From contig JAUCBN010000035.1 in the NCBI GenBank assembly GCA_035048815.1, positions 10,118,501 to 10,182,500 on the forward strand: a DNA stretch of 64,000 nucleotides. The letters are read 5' to 3'. Position numbers and translations under genes: made by a program. Below are positions 20,941 through 32,713 of this stretch, in pieces. The notes under the pieces were generated by a model. The model was not told the DNA's origin. It ran no database searches and saw only the letters and a program-made list of their open reading frames with translations. The DNA is from Abelmoschus esculentus. Taxonomy: Eukaryota > Streptophyta > Magnoliopsida > Malvales > Malvaceae. How positions within the stretch are numbered: the first letter of the stretch is position 1; every line of letters begins with the position of its first letter.

Positions 20941-23583
20941 TATTATTAGAGAAACTAGCCTCCCAAAATCTAGTTAGAGGTTTACCCAAGCTTAAGTTTT
21001 CTTTAGACAAAATCTGTGATGCATGTGTTAAGGGTAAACGAAAGAGAGTTTCTTTTAAATCCATTAATGATGTTTCAACTAGTAGAGTATTACAATTGAT
21101 CCATATGGATCTTTTTGGACCTATTAGGATAACTAGTTTGGGTGGAAAATCATATGCTTTTGTTATTGTTGATGATTACTCTAGATACACTTGAGTTCTA
21201 TTTTTAAGTACAAAAGATGAAGCCTTAGAAAAATTCATCACGTTTTCAAATATTTCTTAAAATGACCTTGATCAAAGGATTTCTCATATTAGAAGTGATC
21301 ATGGAATCAAATTTCAAAATTTAGGTTTTGAGATTTTTTGTAATAAAAATGGGATTAGCCACAATTTTTTGGCTCCTCGTACTTCTCAACAAAATGGGGT
21401 AGTTGAGAGGAAAAATGAAACTTTAGAGGAAATGGCTAGAACCATGCTTTGTGAAAACAATTTACCTAAGTATTTTTGGGCGGAAGCTATAAACACTTCA
21501 TGTTATATTATTAATAGAGTAATGATTAGGTCTATTTTTAAAGAAAACTCCTTATGAGATTTTAAAATCCAAAAAGCCTAACATTAGCTATTTTCATCCT
21601 TTTGGATGCAAGTGTTTTGTTTTAAACAATGAAAAAGACAATTTAGATAAATTTGATGCAAAAAGTGATGAAACTATTTTTCTTGGATATTCTTTAAATT
21701 TAAAGGCTTATAAAGTTTTCAATAAAAGAACCTTAGTTGTAGAAGAATCTATACATGTGGTTTTCGATGATAACCTCCTTCCTAGGAAGGATTCTTGTGA
21801 TGATGATGATGTAGGAATCATTGAAACCATTGTTGATGGACAAGCATCAAAGGTGGATGAGGTTCCAACCAATGAGGAAACACAAGATCCTCCAATAGAA
21901 GCTGTAGGAAATGCAAAGCTTGAAGAAAAGGAAGTGAGCTACCCAAAGGAGTTCAACTATGTCAAAAGTGGTGAAATCTTGGGTGATCCATCCAAGGGGG
22001 TAACTACTCGTTCTTCTCTTAGATTAATGAATCATATTGCATTTATCTCATGCATAAAGCCTAAAAATATCAAAGAAGCATTAGGTGATGATTATTGGAT
22101 ATTGGCTATGCAAGAAGAGTTAAATCAATTTGAGAGAAGTAATATGTAGACATTAGTTGATAGGCCTAGTAATAAATCTACTATAGGAACTAAATGAGTT
22201 TTTAGAAACAAACTAGATGAGAGTGGTAACATTGTGAGAAATAAAGCTAGATTAGTTGCTTAAGGTTACACTCAAGAAGAGGGGATAAATTTCGATGAAA
22301 CTTATGCACCCGTAGCTAGAATGGAAGCCATTAGGATGCTACTTGCATTTACATATTATCATGATTTCAAGCTTTTTCAAATGGATGTCAAAAGTGTTTT
22401 CTTAAATAGTTTTATAAATAAAGAAGTGTATGTTGAACAACCACCGGGTTTTGAAGATCCAAAATTTCCAAACCATGTCTTTAAATTAACAAAAGCTTTA
22501 TATGGTTTGAAACAAGCTCTTAGAGCTTGGTATGAAAGACTTTCAAATTTTTTAATTGAAAAAGGTTTTGAAAAAAGGAAGGTGGATACTACACTATTCA
22601 TAAAAAGGTTTAAAAATGACATCTTAGTAGTTTAAATTTATGTTGATGAGATTATTTTTGGATCTACTAATGAATGTTATTGTCAAGATTTTTCTAAGCT
22701 AATGCAAGGTGAATTTGAGATGAGCATGATGAGGGAGCTTTCATTCTTTTTGGGACTCCAAATTAAGCAAAGAAAGGATGACACCTTCATCAATCAAGCA
22801 AAATACATCAAGGATATGCTCAAAAAGTTTGGCTTGGAGAATGTGAAACCTCAAGCTACTCCTATAAGCTCATCTACCAAGCTTGACAAGGATGAAGGAG
22901 ATAAGTGTGTTGATTCTAAATTGTATAGATCCATGATAGGTTCTTTGCTTTACCTTACCACAAGTAGACCGTATATCATGTTTATTGTTTGCTTGTGTGC
23001 TAGGTTCCAAGCTAGTCCTAAAGAATCACACCTAGTTGCCATTAAGAGAATTTTTAGATACCTTAGAGACACACCTTGTTTAGGCCTTTGGTATCCTAAA
23101 GATTCATCCTTTTATTTACATGCTTATTCGGATGCGGATTATGGAGGTTGTAAGATAGATAGAAAAAGTACTTCTAGAACATGTCAATTCTTAGGTAGTA
23201 TGCTCATATCTTGGTTTTCTAAAAAATAAAATAGTGTAGCTATTTCTACCATCGAAGCAGAGTACATATCCTTAGGGAGTTGTTGTGCTCAAGTTTTATG
23301 GATGAAACAACAACTCTTAGATTATGGCATTAAGGTAGAAACCATACCTCTTAAGTGTGATAATACTAGTGCCATATGTATTACTAAGAACCTCGTTCAA
23401 CACTTTAGAACCAAACACATAGAAATTAAACACCACTTTATTAGAGATCATGTGTCTAAAAATGATGTTGTTTTAGAGTTTGTTGACACCTTAAACCAAT
23501 TAGCGAATATTTTTATCAAACCTTTAGATAAAGAGCGCTTTTTGACCCTTAGGAGAGAGTTAGGTCTAACTAGCCTATCTTGA
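20941..23583 (+). pseudogene. Sirevirus pol remnant: integrase, RT, RNase H
   Basis: Copia-type pol with many stops. Integrase: zinc-finger end ICDACVKGKR near 21012, core start HMDLFGPI near 21100, APRTSQQNGVVERKN at 21372-21420 carrying the last catalytic Glu. RT: KARLVA then stop, GYTQEEGINFDETYAPVARM to ~22322, DVKSVFLN, then KALYGLKQALRAWYERL. The active-site motif YVDD reads YVDE at ~22639-22650 and is preceded by a stop, so RT is dead twice over. RNase H: SDADYGG near 23125, a stop at 23227, then STIEAEYISL and the C-terminal block to 23583. Confidence 0.85.
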
Positions 23584-24483
23584 CCTCTCAAGTATTATTT
23601 TTTTTAAATTTGCTTAAATCTTGAATGAAATCATGCCTATGTTATTTTTGTATCTTGATGCTTCTATGCATGTTGCTAGGGGGAGTATGAACTTGTTTAT
23701 GCCTATTAATCATGTCATAACATCATATGCATGCTTCTAGGGGGTTTAGAGACTCATTTCTATTACTTTTAGAGGCCTAAAATGCAAAGCAAAGCCCGAT
23801 GGTATCGATACAGCTAACACCTGCTTCGATACCTGTTCGTCAGTTCATCTGGGAATTTTTCTGGGAAGAACAGGTATCGATCCCAGTTTTGATACCTGTG
23901 GTTTGATACTAGCTTTGAAACAGGGTGTTTCGATACCGGTATCGATACACGAGGACGCAGATTGCTTTAAAATACTTCAAACCTAATTTTAATCCCATTA
24001 AAACACTTCCCAAATTTTAAACACAAAAGCCTAGCCGACCTTCCTTTAAATCCCTCTCAAATTCGTCGTTTTTAACACGAAATCAAGAGATCTTTCTTGG
24101 GGTTTTTGCATCCAAACATCAAAGTCTTCACCATATCATCAATCGGTGCTCCACAATCCATAAATTCTTCCTAATCTACACTCAAGGTATTATTTCGAAA
24201 AACCTTATTTTTCGTTTGATTATAGGTTGTTAAAATTAAGATTTTGAACATATTTTGAAATGTCTATTGTATGGGTTTTCATAATCCTACGAAATTTTTT
24301 CAAAATCAAAAATTTTCTCAATCAAATATAAATTCTTTTCGAATATTTCTAATGGTTTTTCAAAAATCTTTCAAGATTCACAAATACCTTGAATTATTAG
24401 ATTAATACTTAGGATTGAATTTGATTATAAGAGCATACATGTTTTTAAGAAACTAATCCTAAATTTGTCTAAATTCCTAGATC
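23584..24483 (+). other. Sirevirus pol to env-like spacer with leader
   Basis: Contains a cluster of TATCGATA-type palindromes (23800-23950), then a C/A/T-rich leader from about 24000 that looks like a plant 5' UTR. A possible intron follows (24192-24480): splice donor-like CTCAAG|GTATTATT and acceptor-like AAATTCCTAG four bases before the ATG. The intron is inferred from sequence only. Confidence 0.45.
23800..23950. repeat. TCGA-centred palindrome cluster A
   Basis: In 150 bases: GGTATCGATAC (23801), CTTCGATACCTG (23824), CAGGTATCGAT (23871), TTTTGATACCTG, GTTTCGATACCGGTATCGATAC (split here as two sites near 23928 and 23939). All are full or half versions of GGTWTCGAWACC. Confidence 0.85.
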
Positions 24484-25649
24484 ATGGCACCGAAGAAACA
24501 ATCCCGTACCGACCCGGTAACTCCTCATCTTCTCTTGCTTCACGGGTTGATATTTAAGTAGTCTTTGAAAAGAGTTTGGATACATCTCGTAGGATTGACA
24601 ATTTCAATCTCTACCGCAACCATACTCTAAAAAAGGAGTGGTGTGTAGATGTTCAATTCTTGACCTCACACAAGTTCCCTTATGACAAAATCATCGAATG
24701 GAAGTTCTTGAGGTTTCTCACCCATTCTGGCAAGTTCTTTCCAACTCTTTTTCTTATATTTTATTCAAATGCCAAATGTATTTTATCTTCGGACAAGAGC
24801 AAAGTAGTGGCAATTGAGTCTTTCCTCATGGGCAAATCCTTTACTATTAATACCGTTACTTTTGTCGATATTTTTGGCCTTGAGGATAAGGGTGTTGAGG
24901 ATAAAGACTTTATTGGTTATTTCACTGGTTAGTTCACCTCATTTGACGTGCACAATCTCTTTCTCCATCTTATCATCTCTTGGTGGCTTCGTCCATCAAA
25001 TGGTAAGTATTCTCGGATTCGTCAAGTTGATAGCTTTTGGATCAAGTGCTTTCGTGAGGTTATTCAACCCAATCTTGCTCAGATCATCTTCTCGGACATC
25101 GTTTGGCATGTCTAAAACCATGCTACCCCACTTGTCCAATCCTTTCCATATGCATGCATTCTCAGCACTATATTCTTGCATTTGGAAATCGATTGTTCTT
25201 TTGACAAAGTGGGATCCTTAAAAGAACTCATAGGTGAGACATCTCTTAATCGTGCCCATTTTCAATGTCTCTAATGGTGAGTGGGTTCGTGGTGCTCCTT
25301 CTCCTCCTCGTGCTTCCGTTGATCCGGAACCTCTTCGCCAAGTTGCTCTACATATTAATATGATGACATTTCTCACTACGAGGTTTGACTCTTTGATGCT
25401 CGATTGGATTCCATGGATGGAAGACTTGACACTATGTCAACACAATTTCAATCGGGTTTCGATACTATCAACACGAGGTTGACGGGCTTAGAGACTCAAG
25501 GACACTCCTTGCGAGTCTCCCTTGAAGCTCTTCGTCATAGCTAACGACTCAACTCTAATATCGATGGTGATAACAATGAGGAAGACGAAGAGGAAGAAGA
25601 CGAGGATGATGATGATGGACTTGATGGTGATGACATGGCCGATGATTGA
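24484..25649 (+). pseudogene. Sirevirus env-like ORF remnant
   Basis: Likely start is ATG 24484 (MAPKKQSRTDPV), four bases after the possible splice acceptor. A stop and frameshift near 24558-24575 lead into the frame of 24576-24932 (KEWCVDVQFLTSHKFPYDKI, then FLIFYSNAK, then IFGLED), followed by further stops. The C-terminus is strongly acidic (Glu/Asp run at ~25575-25646), ending in TGA 25647-25649. The spacing W..F, LxxFYxN, V.....F, FGL matches the pattern of the Athila env-like ORFs in this window. Function unknown. Confidence 0.55.
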
Positions 25650-26049
25650 TCTTAGATCTATCTTATGCTTTGCTATTGACTTTTAGGACTAGTTATGTTT
25701 CCTTAAGCATTATGTTGCATTCATATTAGAACTTATGCACTTTGTTATTTTCCTATGCTTTGGATTTATTATGTTGGATTTGGTTTTAAGTATTTTATGC
25801 TATGGATTATGTTTATAAATTATTTTCCTTTAATGCTTTATCTTACTTTATTTCTTGCCTTATACTTCATTGATTCTGATCTAACAAAAAGGAGGAGATA
25901 TTTTTGCGTTTTTAATTTAGGAAACCACCAACTTTCAATATTTAAAGTCATGCCCATATTAAGGGGGAGTCAAAAGCTTTCAAAGTTTTTTTTGAAATCC
26001 AAAAAATCTTGATTTAAACTTAAAAAATTTTCAATGGTTTTGTTATATC

Positions 26050-26062
26050 AAAAAGGGGGAGA
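26050..26062 (+). promoter_or_regulatory. Polypurine tract of Sirevirus
   Basis: AAAAAGGGGGAGA immediately before the LTR start TTGTAAAACT. A second purine block, TAAGGGGGAGTC, lies about 90 bases upstream (25958). Multiple PPT-like blocks upstream of the 3' LTR have been described in Sireviruses (from memory). Confidence 0.75.
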
Positions 26063-26063
26063 T

Positions 26064-27225
26064 TGTAAAACTAAATTTGATTTTGATATAACAAATAAGT
26101 ATAAGGACTAATTTGAAATAAATTTTTAAGTACCTAAGTCAAACTTTTGATTTTAAGTTAAATCAAGAACTTTGAAATAAAATTATAAGTATTTTTCATA
26201 CGAGGGTATCGATACCCTAAGAACGGGTATCGATACACCTGGGTTTTTTAAAGCCTTGTTCTTGAGATCAAGAACAAGTATCGAAACATAGTCCGATACC
26301 ATTTTACACTACCAATACCTGTTTCGAACCAGGTATTGAAACGTCTTAGTATATTTTTAATTAATTTTAAAATATTTAAAATTATGACTCCATGTATCGA
26401 TATTGGTATCGATACACCCCTTAATCCCCAACGACTATTTTAGCATTAAATGAGTCGACCGTTGGTGATAGTTAATTTTTGATTGATGGTTAGCCTGTAC
26501 CGAAACATGGTTCGATACCCAACATCACAGTTTCAAATGGTATCGAAGCATGTATCGATATCCTATCTATTAAATGTACAACGACTCTTTCTATTCTTAA
26601 TCTGTTTCGAAATAGATAGCCCGTGTTTCGATACCACCTGCTGCAAAGTGCATTTATGATTGGAAGATGAAGCTCCAATGTCTCTATTTACATTTCCAAC
26701 AACTAAAACGGTTAGAAATCAAAGAGAAGGTATAAAATGAAGCATTTTCAACAGCATTAAAGACTATTGAACCTCAAGCAACATCCAAACAATCAAATCC
26801 AATTCAAAGCACTTCATTGCCAATCCTAGCCTCCCAAATTTTGTATTTCATTTTGATCATTTATAATCTGAGTTTGGGGAGAGTTTACTTGTAATTTGGG
26901 CAACATTTGTCTTGTGAGAGATCACTATTTTTCCTTTTATTTTCTTCATTTTATCTTGAAGGTTGAATTAATTCTTGGGTAGAAGAATTGATTCGAATTG
27001 TAATGGTTATCCCTTGAATCGAGAAAAAGATCGAATTCAATTAGTGAATTGGTTTCAAAATCCTTAGTGAGAGCTAAGGTAGTGGATGTAGAGCTTGTTT
27101 TGAAGCTTGAACCACTATAAATCGTTTGTCATTTAATTTCATTTTTTTATCAAAAATTTCCTACCAAAATTTTTATTGCCAATTCACCCCCTCTTGGCCA
27201 TACTTCAAGACCAATCAACTCAACA
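26064..27225 (+). repeat. Sirevirus 3' LTR
   Basis: Starts TGTAAAACTAAATTTG next to the PPT. The end is placed at CAACA 27221-27225, where a minus-strand gypsy LTR fragment begins; it could be off by some bases. No partner LTR is in the window. Confidence 0.7.
26203..26640. repeat. TCGA-centred palindrome cluster B
   Basis: Inside the Sirevirus LTR. AGGGTATCGATACCCT (26203-26218) is a perfect 16-bp palindrome. GGGTATCGATACACC follows at 26225, then about ten full or half sites (AAGTATCGAAAC, CTGTTTCGAACCAGG, TTGGTATCGATACACC, GGTTCGATACCC, TGTTTCGATACCACC) to 26640. Confidence 0.85.
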
Positions 27226-27353
27226 CAATCCCTAACCGTAATTTTTAAAATTTCTCTTTTAATCTAAATCCCTAATTCCCTTTCAATTGAATTTTTATTT
27301 AGGGTTTTCAAACTTAATTCTATGATTCCTCTTCAATTAGCGGGAGTGTCGCT
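27226..27353 (-). repeat. Truncated gypsy LTR start
   Basis: On the minus strand the sequence from 27353 reads TGTAGCGACACTCCCGC, an LTR-like start lying about 65 bases downstream of the pol stop of the minus-strand Tekay-like remnant. It is cut at the Sirevirus LTR boundary. Confidence 0.5.
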
Positions 27354-27418
27354 ACAGGAACAAGTACGGATATTGCTCTTTGATTGTTGTCTTGGGTTTC
27401 CAAGTAGACTCTTCAATT

Positions 27419-29640
27419 CTATGATTCCTCTAAAGAACTTTTACTAAGGGAAACTCTTGTTACGAAGTCGTCTAACTTCCTTATTAAGTATTTGCACTGG
27501 TTCCTCTTCATATGACAAGTGAAATTCAATTTCACTTTCTTGGGCTCAAGGACGTGAGAGAGATTAGAACAATATTTTCTAAGCATGGATACATGAAACA
27601 TTATGTGGATCTTGTCGAGCTCGTTGTAGAATGCAAGATTATAAGCCACTAGACCAATTCTTTCCATAATATCAAAAGGTCCAATGAAACGTGGACTAAG
27701 CTTGCCCTTCTTTCCAAACCGAAACACCATCTTCCAAGGTGACACTTTTAGGAAAACTTTATCACCCATTTGTACTGAATATCCCTTCTTTTCAAGTCTG
27801 CATAGTATTTTTTTTCAAAAGCTTTCTTCAATCTATCATGTATGATATGAACTTGTTCTTTAGTTTCCCGATGCAATTGGGGTCCCAAACTTTATTCTCT
27901 CCCAATTCTGACTAGTATAAGGGAGTTTTGCATCTTCTACCGTATAAAGCCTCAAATGGATCCATTTGTATCGAGGCTTGATAAATATTATTGCAGGCAA
28001 ATTCTACAAGGGGTAGAGACTTCTCCCAATTCTTTCAGAAGTCTACAACACAAGCTTACAGCATATTTTTGAGTACTTGAATCACCCTTTTAGACTGGCC
28101 ATTTGATTGAGGATGAAAAGTTTTGCTAAGATGTACTTTTTTACCAAGAGATTTCTGTAGAGATTTCCAGAATCGAACAGTGAAATTCGGATCTCTATTA
28201 GAGATTATGGCTGTCAAGATAACATGCAATCTAATCATTTCTCGAATGTACAATTCTGCCAAGGTTTCAAAATTAATGTTCTTTCGAACAAGAATGAAGT
28301 GAGAAAAATTAGTAAGCCTATCCACTATCACCCAAATAGAATCATTTCTTCTTGGGGTAACAGAAAGAGCAATGACAAAGTTCACAGTGATTTGCTGCCA
28401 TTTCTATTGAGGGAATTTGATGGGTTGCAGCAGTCCCACAGGGACTTGATGTTTAGCTTTGATCTTTTGACAAGTTAGATATCTAGAAACAAAATTTGTT
28501 CTTGAAGATTTCATATCTAGCCTCCAATACAAGGGTTTCAGATCTTGATACATCTTTATCGACCCAGGTTGGATTGAGAAAGAACTTTGATGATCTTATT
28601 GCAATATTTCCCTCTTTAATTCGTCATTATTAAGGATACAAACTATATCTTTAAAGTACAACATCCTATTCAAATGAATAACAAAATCGAGGTTAGCTTT
28701 TATATCAAACTTTTGAATGATAGCTTGCAATTCAAGATCAGTTTGCTGAAGGTCTTTAATTCTTGTGATCAAGGTGGATTGAATATGAAGCTCTGACAAA
28801 AATTCTTGCTTTTGGTATACCCGAAGGTGAGCATTGTTAGCATTAGGGGCCAAAGTTGGCTTGCGACTTAGAGCATCTGCAACCACATTAGTCTTTCCAA
28901 GATGATAGTTGATGACTAAGTTATAATTTTTCAACAATTTCATTTATCTCTTTTGTCTCAAGTTGAGATCTTTTTGAGTCAAGAGATATTTTAGATTTTT
29001 TTATTAGTAAACAAGTAGCACTTCTTACCATACAAGTAATGTCTCTAGATTTTGAGTGTAAATACAATTGTAGCAAGTTCAAGGTCATGGATAGGGTAGT
29101 TTAGTTCATGAGACTTCAACTAACGTGAAGCATAAGCCACCACCTTGCCTTCTTGCATTAGGACACACCCAAGTCCTAGATGAGATGCATCACTGTACAC
29201 AGATAACTTATTTCCCGACTCTGGTTGAATAAGAACTAGCGGATAAGTAAGAGCTTAATTAAGTTGATCAAAGCTCCTTTGCTCCTTTTCTGACCATTCG
29301 CAGGGTTTATATTTTCGGAGAAGTTTAGTTAAGGGTACAACAATATATGAGAATCCCTTGACGAAGCGCCTGTAGTACCCGGCTAAATCGAGGAAACTTT
29401 GGATTTCACTAATGTTCCTCGTAGGTCTCCAATCAAGAATGGTTTGGATCTTTTTGGCATCCATTTGTATTCCTTTTGCCGAGATGACGTGGCTAAGGAG
29501 TGAGACTTCCGACAACCAAAATTCAAATTTAGAAAACTTGCATATAACTGATGTTCTTAGAGAGTTTGTAGGACAATTTAGAGGTGTTCAGCATGTTCCT
29601 CTTTATTCCGAGAATAGACAAGTATATTATCAATAAAATT
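27419..29640 (-). pseudogene. Tekay/Del-like gypsy pol remnant
   Basis: Minus-strand pol with many stops. From 29640 downward: RT end beginning at FID of the F(I)DD motif (second Asp replaced: FIDN), thumb GYYRRFVKGFSYI (~29350), RNase H remnants, zinc-finger region near 28596-28943, integrase core (28056-28385: IWVIVDRLTNFSHFI, then FHPQSNGQS), and integrase C-terminus (27419-27769: GDKVFLKVSPWK, RFIGPFDIMERIG, HVSMLRKY). Truncated upstream at ~29640, exactly where the minus-strand Athila env-like ORF starts. Adjacent near-repeats of CTATGATTCCTCT at 27318 and 27419 flank the pol end. Confidence 0.85.
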
Positions 29641-29851
29641 CACGCACTATGGTGGCATTTGCCTGGGGAGGTTGTAGACAGAATATCTCCCATTCTTGAT
29701 ATTTAATCTTGTCCATTAAGTAATTGTCGATGCTGAAGTTTTCCTCCTTACTGAGTTGGACTCCTGGTTCTTCCCACAGCTGCCAAGTAACAAAAGATCT
29801 GTTGAATCTTTCTGCAATAGTGGCGGGGGCAAATCTGTTGTATGCTGCCAT
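29641..29851 (-). pseudogene. Athila-like env-like ORF, N-terminal fragment
   Basis: ATG at 29851 on the minus strand. 70 codons are open: MAAYNRFAPATIAERF, then LMDKIKYQEWEIF and ATIVREFY, the start of the family pattern (W..F, then (L/I)VxEFYA). It then runs into unrelated sequence. The frame is also open upstream of the ATG to 29902 but without another ATG. Truncated by the neighbouring gypsy remnant. Confidence 0.6.
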
Positions 29852-29994
29852 TGATGATTTGTAAAGATTGAGAGTCTTGGTGAAATATTCTGAAAATTTC
29901 AAGACGATTTATGAGAGTATTGTGAGAGCAAGATTGAGTACAATGCTAAAGAATTTAAGAATGCAAGAGTGAATATTTCAAAAGAAGGATGCTC

Positions 29995-30002
29995 CTTATA
30001 TA
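29995..30002 (-). promoter_or_regulatory. Possible TATA box upstream of env-like ORF
   Basis: Minus strand GGCCTATATAAGGAGC contains TATATAAG about 145 bases before the ATG at 29851. It is followed by a C/T/A-rich leader (ACTCAATCTTGCTCTCAC). This parallels 2803-2809 in element A. Function inferred. Confidence 0.4.
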
Positions 30003-30359
30003 GGCCTCGGCAGTGTGACCGTTTTAACCATTAGCCAATTTGTAGCCGTTTTGAATTTACTGCCCGTTAGCATTTACTGCCACGGCGGAAGATTTGGTAG
30101 ATAGCCGTTACACTATTTCTGCCCGTTGGGACTTCTGCGACTTCTGACACTGTTTTCTATATTGGCAGAATTCCTTTTATGAACTACTTCTTCTTTATTA
30201 TTGGTTTTATTGTCCTAAAAAGAAAATTACATATTAATAATAAAAAAATATTACTAAAGAAAAAATATTAAAGAAAAATACTGAAAATAAAATAAACACA
30301 TAAATTCCAAATTAAAACTAATCCTAATATAATAAATAAAGTGGGAGGGAAGAGATTAT
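30003..30359 (-). other. Non-coding stretch of Athila-like B
   Basis: AT-rich, no ORF. It lies where pol is missing and directly upstream of the env-like leader, so it is probably the natural upstream spacer of that ORF joined to the protease end. Confidence 0.4.
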
Positions 30360-32606
30360 GTTACTGGTGGAGTGCATGTAAATGCATCTCCCAATTTGCT
30401 AATCTCTTGCTAGCCTGGAATTTCCTTCAAGTGCTGGCCAGTCCCTTCTGTATTTTTTGCCTCCACTTTAGCCTTAATTTTTTTACCAAATAATCTACCG
30501 AGCGTGCTGCCTAGGCAGGATATTTTAGTATCTTCTTTGTTGTCTGGAGGGCTTTACACTCTTCTGGACCATCAAATTTTTCCAAATTGTGGAATGCATT
30601 GAGTTTGACTTGCTGGTCATTAACCCTCATTGTCAATTCTCCATTCTCTACATCTATTAATGTTCGTCCAGTAGCAAGGACAAGTCTTCCTAGGATGATC
30701 GGTGCATTATCATTGACTTCACAGTCAAGGACAAGGAAGTCGGCAGGGAAAATAAACTTGTCAACCCTTACCAATATGTCCTATATTTTTCTTTCAGGAT
30801 GCACATAGAATCTATCCGCAAGTTAGAGCAGCTATTCAATTGCCTCAACAAATGGTAAGTTGATGTGGACTTTTTTTAGAATATCTAGGAACTTCTTAAA
30901 CTGGTGGTCCTGTTTCTGTCTCTTTCAGGGTCTCATTGGTTTGGAATTTAATACCTGGAACCACTTTATGTCTCACTGTCTCGGCATGAAGTGCAGGTGT
31001 TGTCGAGCTCTCTGCTGGGGTATTGTCCTCGTGCTCAGTCTGTTCAGTATCCAAGTCCTCCTTGTTTGTTTCCTCCTGTATTGCTGGTGGAACTTTGGTT
31101 ACTGACTTGCCCATTGTATCCTTAAGTTGTAGGTCACTTCTTGTTGTGATTGCTTTGCATTGTTCATGACCCATTCCCTTCGCAACTTTAGTATTGCTAG
31201 GTAATCCTCCATGTGGTCTAGTATTTTGTCTTTGAGCAAACTGACCCACTTGGGTTTCTAGTGAATTTATAGCAGCTTCCTGGTTTTGCAGCCTCATCTC
31301 TGTTCTATTCATGAAATCATCAGTCTTCTTCATGAAACTACTGTTCTCAGCCATATATGATTCAGTTTTCATAATAAAAACCTTGAGAGTATTTTCTAAT
31401 GAGTTCATAGGCTGTTGTTGCTGATGTATTTGCTGTTGCGGTAGTGACTGTTGTATCTGCTACTGCGGCAGTGAATGTTGGTAACTTAAGGTCTGGTTGG
31501 TGGGGGTTCAAGACATTGTTAGGATTGCTCCATAAAAAGTTTGGGTGTCTTTTCCATGCAAGATTGTATGTATTTGTCATTATGTTGTTGTTCTGGTTAT
31601 AATTACCCACATAAAAACAAGATTACTCGTCTTGCATATACTCAGAAGAATTGATCACTTTTACCTCATGAGTGTTTTGCTGTACTTGCATGTTCTGAAC
31701 CATCTTTGCTAAAGATGCCAATTGTGCTGCCACTGAATTGTTGGTTTCTAGTTCATTCACTGTGGCTTGGCGTCTTAATCCTCCTCGCCTAGAAGTAGGA
31801 AATTGAAAACCGTTCCTTGCGAGTTTGTTCAGAATCTCTATAGCTTCTTCCGGAGCCTTGTCAAGGAGTGTGCCAATTGCCGAGGCATCCAACATCATCT
31901 TTGTCGGGGCATTGGTGGCATTATAGAACATGGTTACTTGCGTCCAAAGTGGAAATCCATGTAGTGGACATATGTTCAGTAACTCTCTGTAGCGTTCCCA
32001 AGCCTCGTACATAGGTTCGTCATCAGCCTGTCTAAAAGAAATAATCTCATTACGGATTCGATCATATAAATTTGTAGGGTTAAATCGCGTAATGAATTAT
32101 CGGCAGAGTTCACTCCAAGATCCAATTGATCCTGCCGGAATGCTATTCAACCAGGTCTTGGCCCTATCCCTCAGTCAATAGGGGAAAAGTTTTAAGTTCA
32201 AAATGTCTTCATGGACTCCTTGAATTTTGAAAGAGTTGCATACTTCCATGAAGGATTTGAGATGCTGCCTGGTATCTTCTGTTACAGTCTCACTAAATTA
32301 TCCAATAGTATTAAGCATATTGAACATCACAAATTTAAGTTCAAAGTGGGTTACCTCAATCTTTGGTGTAACAATTCCACGGTTCAATCCATTTTGATCT
32401 TTCACCAGAAAATCTCTGACAGTTAGCTGTCGCGGCAGTGGTTGCGACAGTGGATGCTGTGGATGGCCTCCATTGCCTGCAGGTACGTTCTCATTTCCTT
32501 GATTCACTGCCATGGCTCCTTGGATCTGTCTTCTTAACCCTTGGTAGGTTCTTTCGATTTCTGGATATATCACGTACAGTGGATTACTAGGGTTAGCCTT
32601 GGTCAT
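30360..32606 (-). pseudogene. gag: Athila-like gag-protease remnant
   Basis: Starts at ATG 32606 (MTKANPSNPLY). The frame is broken into pieces: N-terminus (32606-32298), capsid-like region (32012-31623: YRELLNICPLHGFP, then FYNATNAPT), a Gln/Asn-rich piece (31610-31362), a helical coiled-coil-like piece (31408-30896: EAAINSLETQVGQFAQ) and retropepsin (30774-30511: PIILGRLVLATGRTLIDVE, the conserved ILGRPFLAT-type segment). The catalytic DSG motif is not in the open part. This wording is typical of Athila gag and protease. At least four frame breaks. Confidence 0.8.
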
Positions 32607-32689
32607 ACACCAAAAATCAAATCAAATAAAAATAAGAAAAACTAAAACTAAAAGCAAGAAAATAAAAAAAAACAAAATTTAGTTGTCAA

Positions 32690-32707
32690 TCCCCAGCAAC
32701 GATGCCA
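32690..32707 (-). promoter_or_regulatory. Primer binding site of Athila-like B
   Basis: Minus strand TGGCATCGTTGCTGGGGA. It matches the Asp-type Athila PBS TGGCGCCGTTGCCGGGGA except for three transitions (G to A, C to T, C to T), as expected from deamination decay. It sits six bases inside the LTR end. Confidence 0.75.
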
Positions 32708-32713
32708 AAAACT

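Larger units (their letters stand above)
20941..27225 (+). mobile_element. 5'-truncated Sirevirus (Ty1/copia)
   Basis: Lacks 5' LTR, PBS, gag and protease. It begins in the integrase N-terminal region, continues through RT and RNase H, then a 0.9-kb spacer, an env-like ORF, a 3' UTR with two purine tracts, and a 3' LTR. RNase H wording (IEAEYISL, CDNTSAI, FIKPLDKERF) and the presence of an extra ORF after pol are typical of the Sirevirus/Maximus lineage. Confidence 0.85.

Noticed and set aside
24576..24932. Independent 118-aa protein starting at 24576
   Set aside because: The codon there is TTG, not ATG; the stretch is the middle of the broken Sirevirus env-like ORF.
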